Origin: JAUIAI01 sp049680625
GTDB lineage: Bacteria; Pseudomonadota; Gammaproteobacteria; Burkholderiales; Burkholderiaceae_E
DNA length: 17,380 nucleotides
Direction of reading: 5' to 3'
NCBI GenBank assembly: GCA_049680625.1
Contig: JBAUID010000093.1
Coordinates: forward strand, 1-17,380
Part shown: positions 1 to 8,016 of the stretch, piece after piece
Position numbering within the stretch: the stretch's first letter is position 1
Layout of the letters: each line of letters starts with the position of its first letter
Translations under genes and position numbers: made by a program
Notes under the pieces: generated by a model
Told to the model about the DNA's origin: nothing
The model's input: the letters and a program-made list of their open reading frames with translations, nothing else
Database searches by the model: none

Positions 1-839
1 GCCGGAAACAGCGCGATACCAATCGACGCATTTATCATTACCTCGACATTGTTCAGCCGCACGGACTCCTTCCAGATCTCGAGCAGACGTTCTGCAAGCG
101 ACATGGCCTCAGACGGTTCAACGATCGACGGCGCCAGAATTGCAAACTCGTCGCCACTGAGACGGACAATCACATCCCCCTGGTGCAATTTGCTGGAAAT
201 ACGATTAGCGACCGTTCTGATCAAGTCGGCACCGGCGGTATGTCCATGCAAATCATTGACAAGCTTGATATTGTCCAGATCCATTGCAAGTAGTGAGAAC
301 GATTCGCCAGTGCGCTCTGTGTTCGCAAGTGATCTGCCGGCGACATACCTCGGCCGGGAAAGCCTGTCCGTCAGCGCCGCGAAGTTCAACCTCGGCCACC
401 CCAATGGAAGCGCCCTCGCTGTCTGCTAGAACGGTGCTTACCAGATCTGAATCGAACCAGTCGAAAATGGAGATGTCAGCGAGACTATCTTTGAGCTTGA
501 ACAAACTTCTTGCCGCTGCGTTCGCATCCACCAGTTTACCGTTTTGATGAACAAGCAGCGCCCCCATTGCCGTGAAGTGCAGGGAAACAGTCATCGCAAA
601 CAACAGCAATCCATCAAGGAGTGGGTCTTATACATTTCGGGCGCCAAAAAGATTTTTGTGCTAAAAGCACCCAAACTGACACTGAGCCCCACAAATGCGA
701 CAACAAGATCGGTGTCAATAAATAACGAGCCAGGAAAACGCAGACCAGCCATCCCGACATAGTGCACAAACCGAATTTGTTCTCCAAGCTGGCGGCGCGA
801 AAGCAGTTCAATTACGCGCGACTGCCTACCTAACAGCAT
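1..839 (-). pseudogene. Broken MHYT-PAS-GGDEF diguanylate cyclase (3' end outside window)
   Basis: Minus-strand remains of a membrane-anchored c-di-GMP synthase, read in pieces from different frames. From ATG at 839, one frame gives an MHYT-type motif (VHYVGM) and a hydrophobic helix, then stops at 591. A second frame (about 630 to 253) gives another MHYT-like motif (LHFTAM) followed directly by a PAS domain (KLVDANAAARSLF, then GADGQAFPAEV). A third frame, from about 340 to the window edge, gives a GGDEF domain: LLAMDLDNIKLVNDLHGH, then RLSGDEFAIL with SGDEF in place of GGDEF, then INASIGIALFP. The usual DxLTGLPNR entry to GGDEF is poorly preserved, so some bases may be deleted as well as frame-shifted. 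MHYT domains are multi-pass membrane sensors thought to bind metal or gases. Two frame changes in 840 bp point to a pseudogene. Sequencing errors are the alternative, although the neighbouring genes at 840-2160 are also broken. Confidence 0.75.
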
Positions 840-1286
840 TTATTGTGGCTTGGACAACAACTCGAGCTTTTCACCCAGTTCGGCAGCGCGCGCGCCGAGG
901 TGAACTGCGATGCCCGCGCGGCCACTTAACGGCACTTTGAGGTGCAGAGTGTCAGCGTTCTCTAGCAGCGATGACACGATTAAATAAGCGTGCTCCAACG
1001 ACAGATCTTCGCGGGCGGCAAGCAGATGCGAGCCGTTATCGATCAAAACTTGTAGTGGCGTTGAGCCAACCGTTTTGAACAACCGGCCCCCGGCAGACTT
1101 GGCACGTGCCACTGGTTTGAACGCCGGGTAATAACGATTGAAGCAATTGGGGTCTTGCTCACAATGAACACCTTTTGTCATCACCTCAACAACCGTATTG
1201 GTCTTCACATCGGTTGTATCGGCCACGACGTACGGCGCGAGACTCATCGCAGTAATACCAGCTGGCAAAACTATTTTCGAGCGCAT
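840..1286 (-). pseudogene. Truncated acetamidase/formamidase-like protein with signal peptide
   Basis: A 148-residue reading frame. I prefer ATG at 1286 because GAGGA lies 8 nt upstream and a clean signal peptide follows (MRSK, a hydrophobic stretch, cleavage near YVVA-DT). The same frame is open up to a TTG at 1520. Residues about 25-60 (TDVKTNTVVEV, HCEQDPNCFNRYYPAFKPVARAK) resemble the start of secreted acetamidase/formamidase (FmdA/AmdA) proteins, which hydrolyse short amides and are normally 300-450 residues long. The segment PLQVLIDNGSHLLAAREDLS followed by LEHAYLIVSSL weakly resembles their C-terminal helix. The central catalytic part is absent, so I read this as a gene with a large in-frame internal deletion. 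The last 40 residues match nothing I recognise. The family assignment comes from motif memory, not a search. It ends at the start of the broken diguanylate cyclase and is probably non-functional. Confidence 0.45.
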
Positions 1287-1689
1287 TCGGGGTTCCTCGT
1301 TTCCCGGTTCAGATATATGAAACATTCCACAATCGAAACGCTGATGTAACCAGTAAAGCCTGAACGACTTTCCGGCGGTATCGTTCCTGATAAATTGGTC
1401 ACCCGTCTCCATGATATGGCAGATTGAGTCAACAAGGCGAGTAAAGCGATTCAACCCAAAGCGTTTTCGATCCGAAATCCGAATAGCATTTGAGTTGGTA
1501 TAGTGACTGTGTACTGACAATGTACTGAAAATCAGATAACGTGCTGGCTACTGTGCAGACGCAAGCTGTTTTCGACCCGCACTTCGTTGAACTCTCATCG
1601 AAGACTTACTCGCCTCCCCCCAGACCCTAAAATGCCAGCGTTGTACAGCGCTGAATGTACAGCCTATAAACAAGTCAAGATTGCGTGCA
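1287..1689. other. Intergenic stretch with short TGTAC direct repeats
   Basis: No convincing gene on either strand. The octamer TGTACTGA occurs twice 11 bp apart (1510-1517 and 1521-1528). The related octamer TGTACAGC occurs twice 14 bp apart (1642-1649 and 1656-1663). The spacings of about one helical turn would suit a regulator site, but nothing identifies one. The open frame continuing upstream from the acetamidase-like gene to a TTG at 1520 shows no recognisable domain. Confidence 0.3.
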
Positions 1690-2159
1690 GAGCAACTAAA
1701 CTCAATCGTACCCATCATGGAAAATCATCACGCCGCCAAAGCCTTGACACCCATTGAAAAGACCACCCCATTCACTTTTTGAAAGCCTGAAGTATTGCTA
1801 TTGATGCATTTGACACGGCCACCAAGGTAATGTCCCGGTTAGCCAGGTGAACATCGACGCCGTTGTAATTGTCAACCCAGAATGAACTACTCTTGCAACC
1901 GGTTTCCCAATACGGCCCGTACATAAAGTGATACACCAGTAACTGGCGACGCTCTCCGAACAAATCAAGCAGGCTTTTTGAGCGGTCGACATCGATGAAT
2001 TGATAGTTCTGATGACCTCAACCCAAGGCAACGCCCGGCGCCGCTCACTCAGTTCATCCCGCAGCCGGGTCAGCTCTTATTCTTTCTCGAGTAAAGCCAG
2101 ACGCATTCGAGCCACTGTTGCCTTGAAACAGTCGGAAGTTTGGTCTTTCGAACTTCCAG
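1690..2159 (-). pseudogene. DUF899 (thioredoxin-like) family pseudogene
   Basis: Minus-strand remnant of a DUF899 protein, a thioredoxin-fold family of about 230-260 residues with unknown biochemical role. The pieces come in family order but in three frames. LPTVSRQQWLE (about 2140-2105) is the usual N-terminal motif. RLALLEKE, then stop TAA at 2077-2079 where the family has Lys, then ELTRLRDELSERRRALPWVEV follow in a second frame. NYQFIDVDRSKSLLDLFGER, then QLLVYHFMYGPYWETGCKSS, then NGVDVHLANRDITLVAVSN and LQAFKK follow in a third frame. Stop TGA at 1772-1774 (CGA to TGA would restore the family Arg) is followed in frame by MGWSFQWVS. The C-terminal third is not recognisable. The likely start codon position reads CTG (2157-2159). 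Two nonsense changes plus two frame changes make loss of function certain for any full-length product. Confidence 0.88.
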
Positions 2160-2193
2160 ACAATTAAGGAAATTCCGACGCAACGCCGACGGC

Positions 2194-2370
2194 CCGGGCT
2201 AGGAGTCTGCGCGGCAGAATGAGTGGACAGCGAGACGGTGGCATGGCGAGCAGATTTTGTGACTATTTTGAGGTTCATAGTGGGGCTATGAGCCGAAAAA
2301 TGGGTGCAAAAGATGCCGTCGTGGCGCCGTCGCAGCCCGCTTGCTTCTGCCGCGCAGACTCCTAGCCCGG
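2194..2370. mobile_element. MITE-like element with perfect 26-bp terminal inverted repeats
   Basis: Bases 2194-2219 and 2345-2370 are exact reverse complements over 26 bp, enclosing 125 bp. The arms contain GCTAGGAGTCTGCGCGGCAG on the plus strand at the left, with its complement at the right. If the element is taken to begin at GCTAGG, it is flanked on both sides by CCGG, a possible 4-bp target duplication; because CCGG is itself palindromic this is ambiguous. There is no transposase, and the interior shows no domain. The size and long perfect repeats fit a non-autonomous transposable element or the joined ends of an insertion sequence. A transcription terminator is less likely, because a 125-base loop is too large. 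Confidence 0.6.
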
Positions 2371-4467
2371 CACAATCAAGGCGTCCAGGGCCATGCCACC
2401 CTGGCCCATCGGCATCACAACAAAAGGGTTAATGTCTATCGACGCAATATATTGACGCTGGTTTGTTGCAAATTCCGATAGCGCAACAATGGCATCAACC
2501 AATGCGTCGACATCAGCGGGTGGTGCGCCGCGTAAACCGTCAAGAATAGAGCGCCCCTGCAACTCATCAATCATTTGTCGCGCCTGGATTTTATCCACTG
2601 GCGCAACCCGAATCGCTGTATCGCGCAGGGCTTCAGCAGCAATCCCGCCGAGGCCGCACAACACCACCGGGCCAAACACCGGGTCGCGATTAATGCCAAG
2701 AATCATTTCGACCCCGCCGCTGATCATCGGCGAAACCAAGACGCCGTCGATATTGGCGTCCGGGCGATGGGTTGCCGCATTGTCAAGAAGTACCTGGTAG
2801 GCATTCTTGGCGCCCGCATCGTTTCGGATATTGAGTTGAACCCCGCCGATGTCACTTTTGTGACCAATATCGGCTGACGCAATTTTCATGACCACGGGAT
2901 AGCCAATCGACTGTGCCGCCGTAACAGCGGTTTGTGCATCACCGACCAGTGTTGACGGCGCGACACTGATCCCTGCCTGGCCCAAAACCTGCAGTGCCTC
3001 GTGTTCATTCAGACTGTGGTCGGTTGGAACAAGCGCCTGCGTGGCGGCCGGTCGCTGAACGGGCAGGGCTTGTGACGCACTGCGTGCATAAAAACTCAGT
3101 GCTGCCATTGCCCGGACAGCAAGTGACGGTTCTTCATAGAACAAACAACCTGAGTCATCCAAAGACTGACGCATCTCATCAGGCATCATCGTGACCAGGG
3201 CCATCGCCATTGCCGGGTACATTTGGCGGGCCCGTTGCATTGATTCATGAACCCGCGGCCCGTAAACCGGTGACAAACCGGTGGCCGCGGCAAACACAAC
3301 CAAAGCGTCGAACAACTCGCTCTGGGCCATCAGGTCAATAGCCTTGTCAAAGACCTGGTGCTCATTCTGAAAGTGACCGGTGATATCCACAGGGTTGTTT
3401 GGTCCGCAAAACGGCACCATGCCCCGCAGTTCCGCTTGCGCGCTGCTTGGCATTGCGGGTAACTCGAGGCCGCAGGTTGACGCTTCGTCCGCCATCAGCG
3501 CGCCAACCCCGCCGGACACCGTCATAATGCCCAACCGACCACCGGCGGGCATTTTGGTCACCGATGCTGCATAGCCAACGGCAAAGAATTCGTCCATCGA
3601 GTTAGCCCGATAGACGCCGTATTGGCGAAACATCGCATCATAGACTGCATCTTCGCCGCTTAGTGCGGCCGTATGAGACGCCGCCGCCGCGCCACCTGCT
3701 GCTGTCCGGCCAACCTTGATCATTACAATGCGTTTGCCGTTGTCGCGGGCGATGGCAAACGCACGTTTAAGCCGCTCGCCATCACGGCAGCCCTCGAGGT
3801 AACACAACATCACCTGGGTAGAATCGTCATGGGCGAGCCATTCAATACAGTCGGCGACCTGGATGTCACCTTCATTTCCGGTGGTTGCCCAGTACGACAG
3901 GCCCAGGCCACGGCGAACTGCCATTTGTAATGCATAAGCCCCAAAAGCTCCGCTCTGGCTGACAATGGCGATGTTGCCGGAGGGGGGGGCAGCGCGTTGC
4001 ATTGCGGCGGTAAAGGTCGAGAAAATGTGTTCGCGAATCGACAGGAAACCCAGGCAGTTGGGGCCGAGCAAGCGAATACCGGCGCGCTGCACTTGTTCGG
4101 TTAACGCTTGTTGAGCGTCGGCGCCGTGTTCACCAACCTCGGCGAAACCCGACGAGAACATCACTGCACATTTAACCCCGGCGGCAGCGGCGTCATCAAT
4201 AGCCGCACTGACCGCTTTGGCCGGGACGGCAAAAATTGCCAGATCAACCGGTTGTCCGATAGCGCTTAGGGATGGATAAGCCTTCAGGCCCTGGATGGTT
4301 TCGTACTTGGGATTAACCGGGTACACCTTGCCGGCGTACGGGTAACGAATCAGGTAGTCCAGTGGAATACCGCCGATCCGCGATGCATCATTTGATGCGC
4401 CAACCAGTGCAATACTTTTTGGTCGGAATAAGGCATCCAGTTCGGTTGCCGGGTCGGGGTTTGTCAT
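2362..4467 (-). CDS. ADP-forming acyl-CoA ligase (acetate-CoA ligase-like, fused subunits)
   Basis: A 701-residue protein that interconverts an acid, CoA and ATP with an acyl-CoA, ADP and phosphate. Domain order as seen: N-terminal CoA-binding Rossmann fold (ALVGASNDASRIGG about 20-33, VYPVNPKYE 48-56); succinyl-CoA-ligase-like flavodoxin domains (GPNCLGF 135-141, VSQSGAFG 169-176); phosphohistidine loop SHTAALSG with His265; and a C-terminal ATP-grasp domain (about 480-700, PVVMKIASADIGHKSDIGGV, then IDINPFVV). The length matches single-chain alpha-beta fusions, and no GNAT domain follows, so it is not a Pat-type protein acetyltransferase. ATG at 4467 has GGAG 8 nt upstream. The stop codon lies inside the right inverted repeat of the adjacent mobile element. 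Some relatives activate aromatic acids (FerA-type feruloyl-CoA synthetases); the substrate cannot be read here. It lies 108 bp downstream of a crotonase gene on the same strand. Confidence 0.92.
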   Translation of the reverse strand: MTNPDPATELDALFRPKSIALVGASNDASRIGGIPLDYLIRYPYAGKVYPVNPKYETIQGLKAYPSLSAIGQPVDLAIFAVPAKAVSAAIDDAAAAGVKCAVMFSSGFAEVGEHGADAQQALTEQVQRAGIRLLGPNCLGFLSIREHIFSTFTAAMQRAAPPSGNIAIVSQSGAFGAYALQMAVRRGLGLSYWATTGNEGDIQVADCIEWLAHDDSTQVMLCYLEGCRDGERLKRAFAIARDNGKRIVMIKVGRTAAGGAAAASHTAALSGEDAVYDAMFRQYGVYRANSMDEFFAVGYAASVTKMPAGGRLGIMTVSGGVGALMADEASTCGLELPAMPSSAQAELRGMVPFCGPNNPVDITGHFQNEHQVFDKAIDLMAQSELFDALVVFAAATGLSPVYGPRVHESMQRARQMYPAMAMALVTMMPDEMRQSLDDSGCLFYEEPSLAVRAMAALSFYARSASQALPVQRPAATQALVPTDHSLNEHEALQVLGQAGISVAPSTLVGDAQTAVTAAQSIGYPVVMKIASADIGHKSDIGGVQLNIRNDAGAKNAYQVLLDNAATHRPDANIDGVLVSPMISGGVEMILGINRDPVFGPVVLCGLGGIAAEALRDTAIRVAPVDKIQARQMIDELQGRSILDGLRGAPPADVDALVDAIVALSEFATNQRQYIASIDINPFVVMPMGQGGMALDALIVPG

Positions 4468-4575
4468 TGTTTTGTCTCCATGGTGTCTGCCCGTTTCAAG
4501 TGACCGTGATTGAACGTGAATGTCCGAGAGCTGCGGTCGTCAGATTCGAATGTCGGGCTGGTGCAAAATTGCAGA

Positions 4576-5379
4576 TTACTTTTTTGAATTCTTTTTCAAC
4601 ATATTGTTAACCCGACTGGCCAGCTCGTCAGATTTCACGCTGGCGTGGTAAGCGCCGGAGATTGTGTCAGCCAGCGTTTCATCGGTGTGCATTGGGTCGG
4701 CGATCGCAAGCATGTTGGCTTTCATCTGCGCGACAACGGCGGGCGCAGTGAGTTTTGCTGCCTCGGTGTAAACCTGCACGGCGGTTGGCATTTTGTCGGC
4801 TTCGACTAAATCAGTCAGGTAACCAACCCGGAGTAAGTCTTCGGCTGGCATTGGCAGGCCGGTGAGCATCAGGCGGCTGGCAGTACCCAGGCCCAGCCGG
4901 GTCACGTAACGACGCAACCCGCCAGAGTAGTAATGCAGCCCGATGCCGGCAGCCGGCATGAGCAAACGCGTCCCAATTTGCCCGATACGGATATCACAGC
5001 TTAGTGCCATGTCGGTTGCACCGCCAAATATGTTGCCGTTGATAGCGGCGATGGTCAGAAAAGGCAGTGCTTCGAGCGCATCGAGCATTTTTTCGAAGCG
5101 CCCGTCCAGTTCGCTCATGATGGCATCCAGCGTGTAGCCAGAGCTGAATGAGCGCGACTCATTGCCGGTTATCACCAGGGCAACTGGATTGCCGGTTTCA
5201 AATGGCTGGGTAAACAACGTGAGCAAGGCGTCGACGTCCAGTGGGTCGAGGCGGTTGTGGGCGTCGGGCCGATTCAGTCGCAGTGTCCAAACGGACGCAT
5301 CGCGCTGTATGACCGGGGCTCCGGGATGGCTTGCGATTGGCTCAAATTTGGGCAGCAGTTTTTGTTTTGCGTTGTTCAT
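4576..5379 (-). CDS. Crotonase-fold protein (enoyl-CoA hydratase/isomerase family), atypical active site
   Basis: A 267-residue crotonase-superfamily protein acting on acyl-CoA thioesters. Family signs are WTLRLNRPDAHNRLD (31-45), SFSSGYTLDAI (77-87, oxyanion-hole region), AAINGNIFGGATDMALSCDI (111-130) and GIGLHYYSGGLRR (145-157), then TGLPMPAEDLLRVGYLTDLV. Aligned by eye to mitochondrial enoyl-CoA hydratase, the first catalytic Glu (in GGGCELA) is Asp123 and the second (in QPEILIG) is Ala143. Ordinary syn-hydration is therefore unlikely; isomerase, hydrolase or lyase activity is possible. I chose ATG at 5379 over an in-frame TTG at 5409; neither has a strong ribosome site. It is probably co-transcribed with the downstream CoA ligase, which could supply its acyl-CoA substrate. 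Confidence 0.85.
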   Translation of the reverse strand: MNNAKQKLLPKFEPIASHPGAPVIQRDASVWTLRLNRPDAHNRLDPLDVDALLTLFTQPFETGNPVALVITGNESRSFSSGYTLDAIMSELDGRFEKMLDALEALPFLTIAAINGNIFGGATDMALSCDIRIGQIGTRLLMPAAGIGLHYYSGGLRRYVTRLGLGTASRLMLTGLPMPAEDLLRVGYLTDLVEADKMPTAVQVYTEAAKLTAPAVVAQMKANMLAIADPMHTDETLADTISGAYHASVKSDELASRVNNMLKKNSKK

Positions 5380-5500
5380 CTCGAAATTGTACGGGGCGAT
5401 TGTCGTCAAACGGCAATGTCAAGCTGCGAATAGGTAGCGCTTTCTCTCACGAAGACGGTGGCCAGGTTTGGCAACTTGATCAGGTTGCCTAAGTTAGGTC

Positions 5501-5557
5501 AGCCCGTTAACTCAACCCATCAACTCGGCCCATTAACCCAGCCAGCTAACCCAGCCC
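5501..5557. repeat. Short degenerate tandem repeat across the feoB stop codon
   Basis: Read on the minus strand, about four imperfect units of 12-14 bp based on GGGTTAA/GGGTTGA follow one another (GCTGGGTTAG, CTGGCTGGGTTAAT, GGGCCGAGTTGAT, GGGTTGAGTTAAC). The first unit contains the feoB stop. Several units carry an in-frame or out-of-frame stop. It may be a recent slippage product; no regulatory role is evident. Confidence 0.55.
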
Positions 5558-7465
5558 GGCTGCCAGCGCGATCCGATAGGTGATAAACGACGCGATGTAA
5601 GCCAGCCCGAATAAGTACACGGTTGCAATTAACGGCATTGTCCAGCCACCCGTTTCCCGTTTGATGGTGGCCAGGGTCGCCAGGCATTGGGGGGCAAACA
5701 CGTACCAGGCCAATAGCGACAAGGCGGTGGCCAGGCTCCAGGTATTGGCAATCAGCGGGGTCAGTGCGGTGGCCGCGTTTTCCACGGAGCTGGACAGCGC
5801 ATACACCGTACCCAATGCACTAACGGCTACTTCGCGTGCCGCCAGCCCAGGCACCAGGGCAATACTGATCTGCCAGTTAAAGCCAATGGGTTCAAATACG
5901 ACCGCAAGGGCACGGCCCAGCTGACCGGCGATGCTGTAAGTGATTGCCGGTTCAGTTGCATTGGCGGGCGCCGCCGGGAAACTGGCAAGAAACCATAGAA
6001 TAATTGTCAGCGCGAGAATAATGCCGCCGACCCGGCGCACAAAAATCATTACCCGTTGCCATAAACCAAGAGCAATGTTGCGTATCGACGGCAGGTGGTA
6101 ACTGGGCAGCTCCATCATCAGCGGGCGAACCTGGCGTCCGGTGCTGGTCAGGAACTTCAGAACCAAAGCAACGGCGACTGCCCCCAGAATCCCTGCCAGA
6201 TACAAGCCAAACAAAACCAGCCCCTGCAGCTGGAATACGCCGCCGACATCACGCTGCGGAATAAAGGCGGCAATCAGCAGTGCGTACACCGGCAGTCGCG
6301 CCGAGCACGTCATTAACGGTGCAATTAATATGGTCACCAGTCGATCGCGGGGGTTGGCGATTGTGCGTGCGGCCATGATGCCGGGAATTGCACAGGCAAA
6401 ACTTGACAACAACGGAATAAACGAGCGACCGCTCAGGCCCACCCGTCCCATCAGGCGATCAAGTAAAAACGCCGCCCGTGGCAGGTAGCCGGTTTCCTCG
6501 AGTATCAGGATAAAGAAGAACAAAATGGCGATCTGCGGAAGAAACACGAGCACCCCACCGGCACCGGCAATCACGCCGTCAACCAGCAGGCTTTGCAGCC
6601 AGCCCGCGGGCAGTAGTGAGCTCACCGTTTTGCCCAGTCCACCAATAGCAGATTCGATCAAGCCCATGGGTGCTTCGGCCCACGCAAACACCGCCTGGAA
6701 AACCAGGAACAGGACAACCGCCAGTAGCAAAGGGCCGGCAATAGGATGCAAGGCGACATTATCGATTCGGTCACTTGGCGTATCCGGAACCAGGTGAGCG
6801 ATCCCGAGCCGCTCGAGGATCTGATTAACCGCAACATGTGCCGCCGTATTGTCAGGCTCGGGAATGCTTGCTTTCAGTGATGCTGGTGAATTTAGAGAAT
6901 TACTCCGTGTGCCGGTGGTGGCAGGCCACTGACTCGAATCTTCAAGGATTGCCAGTAGCGCATTGGCGCCGGCGTTTTTGACGGCCACCGTGCTCACTAC
7001 CGGCATGCCCAGCTCTCCGGATAACGCCTGCGGGTCGACATCAATGCCGCGGCGGCTTGCCAGGTCGGTCATATTCAGAGCGACGACACATGGCAGCCCC
7101 AGTTTTTTGATCGCCAGCACCAGGCGAAGGTTGCGTCGCAGGTTGGTTGCATCAACAACACAGACGATTAAATCGGGCCGTTTTTCGCCAACGGCACGGC
7201 CAAACAAAACATCGGCAGTTACCCGTTCATCGGGCGAGCGTGGATACAAGCTATAAGTGCCTGGCAAATCGAGAATGCGCAGGGTTTTGCCTGACGCTGT
7301 TTTCAGGCGGCCTTCCTTGCGTTCGACTGTTACCCCGGCATAGTTGGCTACCTTTTGGCGGCTGCCGGTCAACTGGTTGAACAAGGCTGTTTTGCCGCAG
7401 TTCGGATTGCCAACCAGCGCAACAACCGTGCCTGTCGGATGCAGATGAATCACAGATTTGTTCAT
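5546..7465 (-). CDS. feoB: FeoB ferrous iron transporter
   Basis: A 639-residue inner-membrane Fe(II) uptake protein. The N-terminal G domain shows G1 GNPNCGKT (19-26), the switch region YAGVTVERKEG (42-52), G3 DLPG (66-69) and G4 NMTD (131-134). A helical spacer precedes the membrane region from about residue 240, with the two Gate segments: SFACAIPG (Cys358) and APLMTCSARLPVY (Cys387). A conserved APQCLATLATIKRETGGW sequence lies near the end. It is shorter than the roughly 770-residue Escherichia coli protein but contains the complete GTPase and both Gate repeats. Its ATG overlaps the feoA stop by 4 nt (ATGA), indicating translational coupling. No feoC follows; the downstream same-strand gene is the crotonase, about 140 bp away. 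Confidence 0.97.
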   Translation of the reverse strand: MNKSVIHLHPTGTVVALVGNPNCGKTALFNQLTGSRQKVANYAGVTVERKEGRLKTASGKTLRILDLPGTYSLYPRSPDERVTADVLFGRAVGEKRPDLIVCVVDATNLRRNLRLVLAIKKLGLPCVVALNMTDLASRRGIDVDPQALSGELGMPVVSTVAVKNAGANALLAILEDSSQWPATTGTRSNSLNSPASLKASIPEPDNTAAHVAVNQILERLGIAHLVPDTPSDRIDNVALHPIAGPLLLAVVLFLVFQAVFAWAEAPMGLIESAIGGLGKTVSSLLPAGWLQSLLVDGVIAGAGGVLVFLPQIAILFFFILILEETGYLPRAAFLLDRLMGRVGLSGRSFIPLLSSFACAIPGIMAARTIANPRDRLVTILIAPLMTCSARLPVYALLIAAFIPQRDVGGVFQLQGLVLFGLYLAGILGAVAVALVLKFLTSTGRQVRPLMMELPSYHLPSIRNIALGLWQRVMIFVRRVGGIILALTIILWFLASFPAAPANATEPAITYSIAGQLGRALAVVFEPIGFNWQISIALVPGLAAREVAVSALGTVYALSSSVENAATALTPLIANTWSLATALSLLAWYVFAPQCLATLATIKRETGGWTMPLIATVYLFGLAYIASFITYRIALAAGLG

Positions 7466-7737
7466 GCCGTAGCCGGCAAACTCACCCGGACACAGGCGGC
7501 CTCTGCACGCCGCAAAGCAAATGTCGACTGTCCAATGCGGACCACTAAGGGGTCACCGCCCGGCCATGCGCGCTTCATCAACATCACCCGTTCACCGGGG
7601 GAGAAACCAATTTCATCGAGCCATGACGCCCATTCCGGCATGGTGGGCGGTGCTTGTACGTCAACGACCGTGAGCTCCTGCCCGATGGCAGCATCATCCA
7701 GCGTGCCGGCGGACAAGTGGTTAGCAGACGGTGTCAT
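7462..7737 (-). CDS. feoA: FeoA ferrous iron transport accessory protein
   Basis: A 91-residue cytoplasmic SH3-like protein that assists FeoB. Visible features are the entry GTLDDAAIGQELTVVDVQ (11-28), WLDEIGFSPGERVMLMKRAWPGGD in the middle, and PLVVRIGQSTFALRRAEAACVRV, which is the standard FeoA ending where residues after the RxxxA core close the barrel. The length is typical (75-95). The gene overlaps feoB by 4 nt and starts at ATG 7737, with no clear Shine-Dalgarno sequence. The Fur-box match 37 bp upstream predicts repression when iron is plentiful. Confidence 0.92.
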   Translation of the reverse strand: MTPSANHLSAGTLDDAAIGQELTVVDVQAPPTMPEWASWLDEIGFSPGERVMLMKRAWPGGDPLVVRIGQSTFALRRAEAACVRVSLPATA

Positions 7738-7770
7738 AAATTTCGGGGGTCAGGGGGTTTGGCGCTGGGT

Positions 7771-7789
7771 ACAAATGATTCGCATTCCG
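7771..7789 (-). promoter_or_regulatory. Fur box upstream of feoAB
   Basis: On the minus strand the core reads AATGCGAATCATT (7786 to 7774), matching 11 of 13 bases of the Fur consensus core AATGATAATCATT and nearly palindromic. It ends 37 bp before the feoA start, where a promoter would be expected. Placement ahead of an iron uptake operon strongly supports Fur control. The divergent side lies about 230 bp from the lipoprotein gene at 8017, so control of that gene is less likely. Confidence 0.75.
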
Positions 7790-8016
7790 AATAATAAGGT
7801 CAGCTGGTGAGAACATGTTGCGCCAGGTCAATGAACGGTTGAAATATATTCGACGGGCGTTTGCGCGGCAGCCTGGCCACGGCTGTGCTTACCGCCGTGT
7901 TTCCATACATAGGTGGCGATCGATGAGCACTTGGGTCTAGTCCAGAACGCCTGGATGTAGCGGTAATTCAACCCGTCGCGCGGTTAGTCTGCGGGTTTTC
8001 TACCGGAGTCGATACG

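Noticed and set aside
2054..2278. A 74-codon minus-strand frame starting MNLKIVTKSARH
   Set aside because: It begins inside the MITE-like element and continues out of frame across the DUF899 remnant; it is not a gene.
7815..7940. A 41-codon plus-strand frame (MLRQVNERLKYIRRAFARQP...) just beyond the Fur box, with GGTGAG upstream of its ATG
   Set aside because: Short, arginine-rich, no family recognised and rare-looking codons; kept only as a note because it is divergent from feoA.
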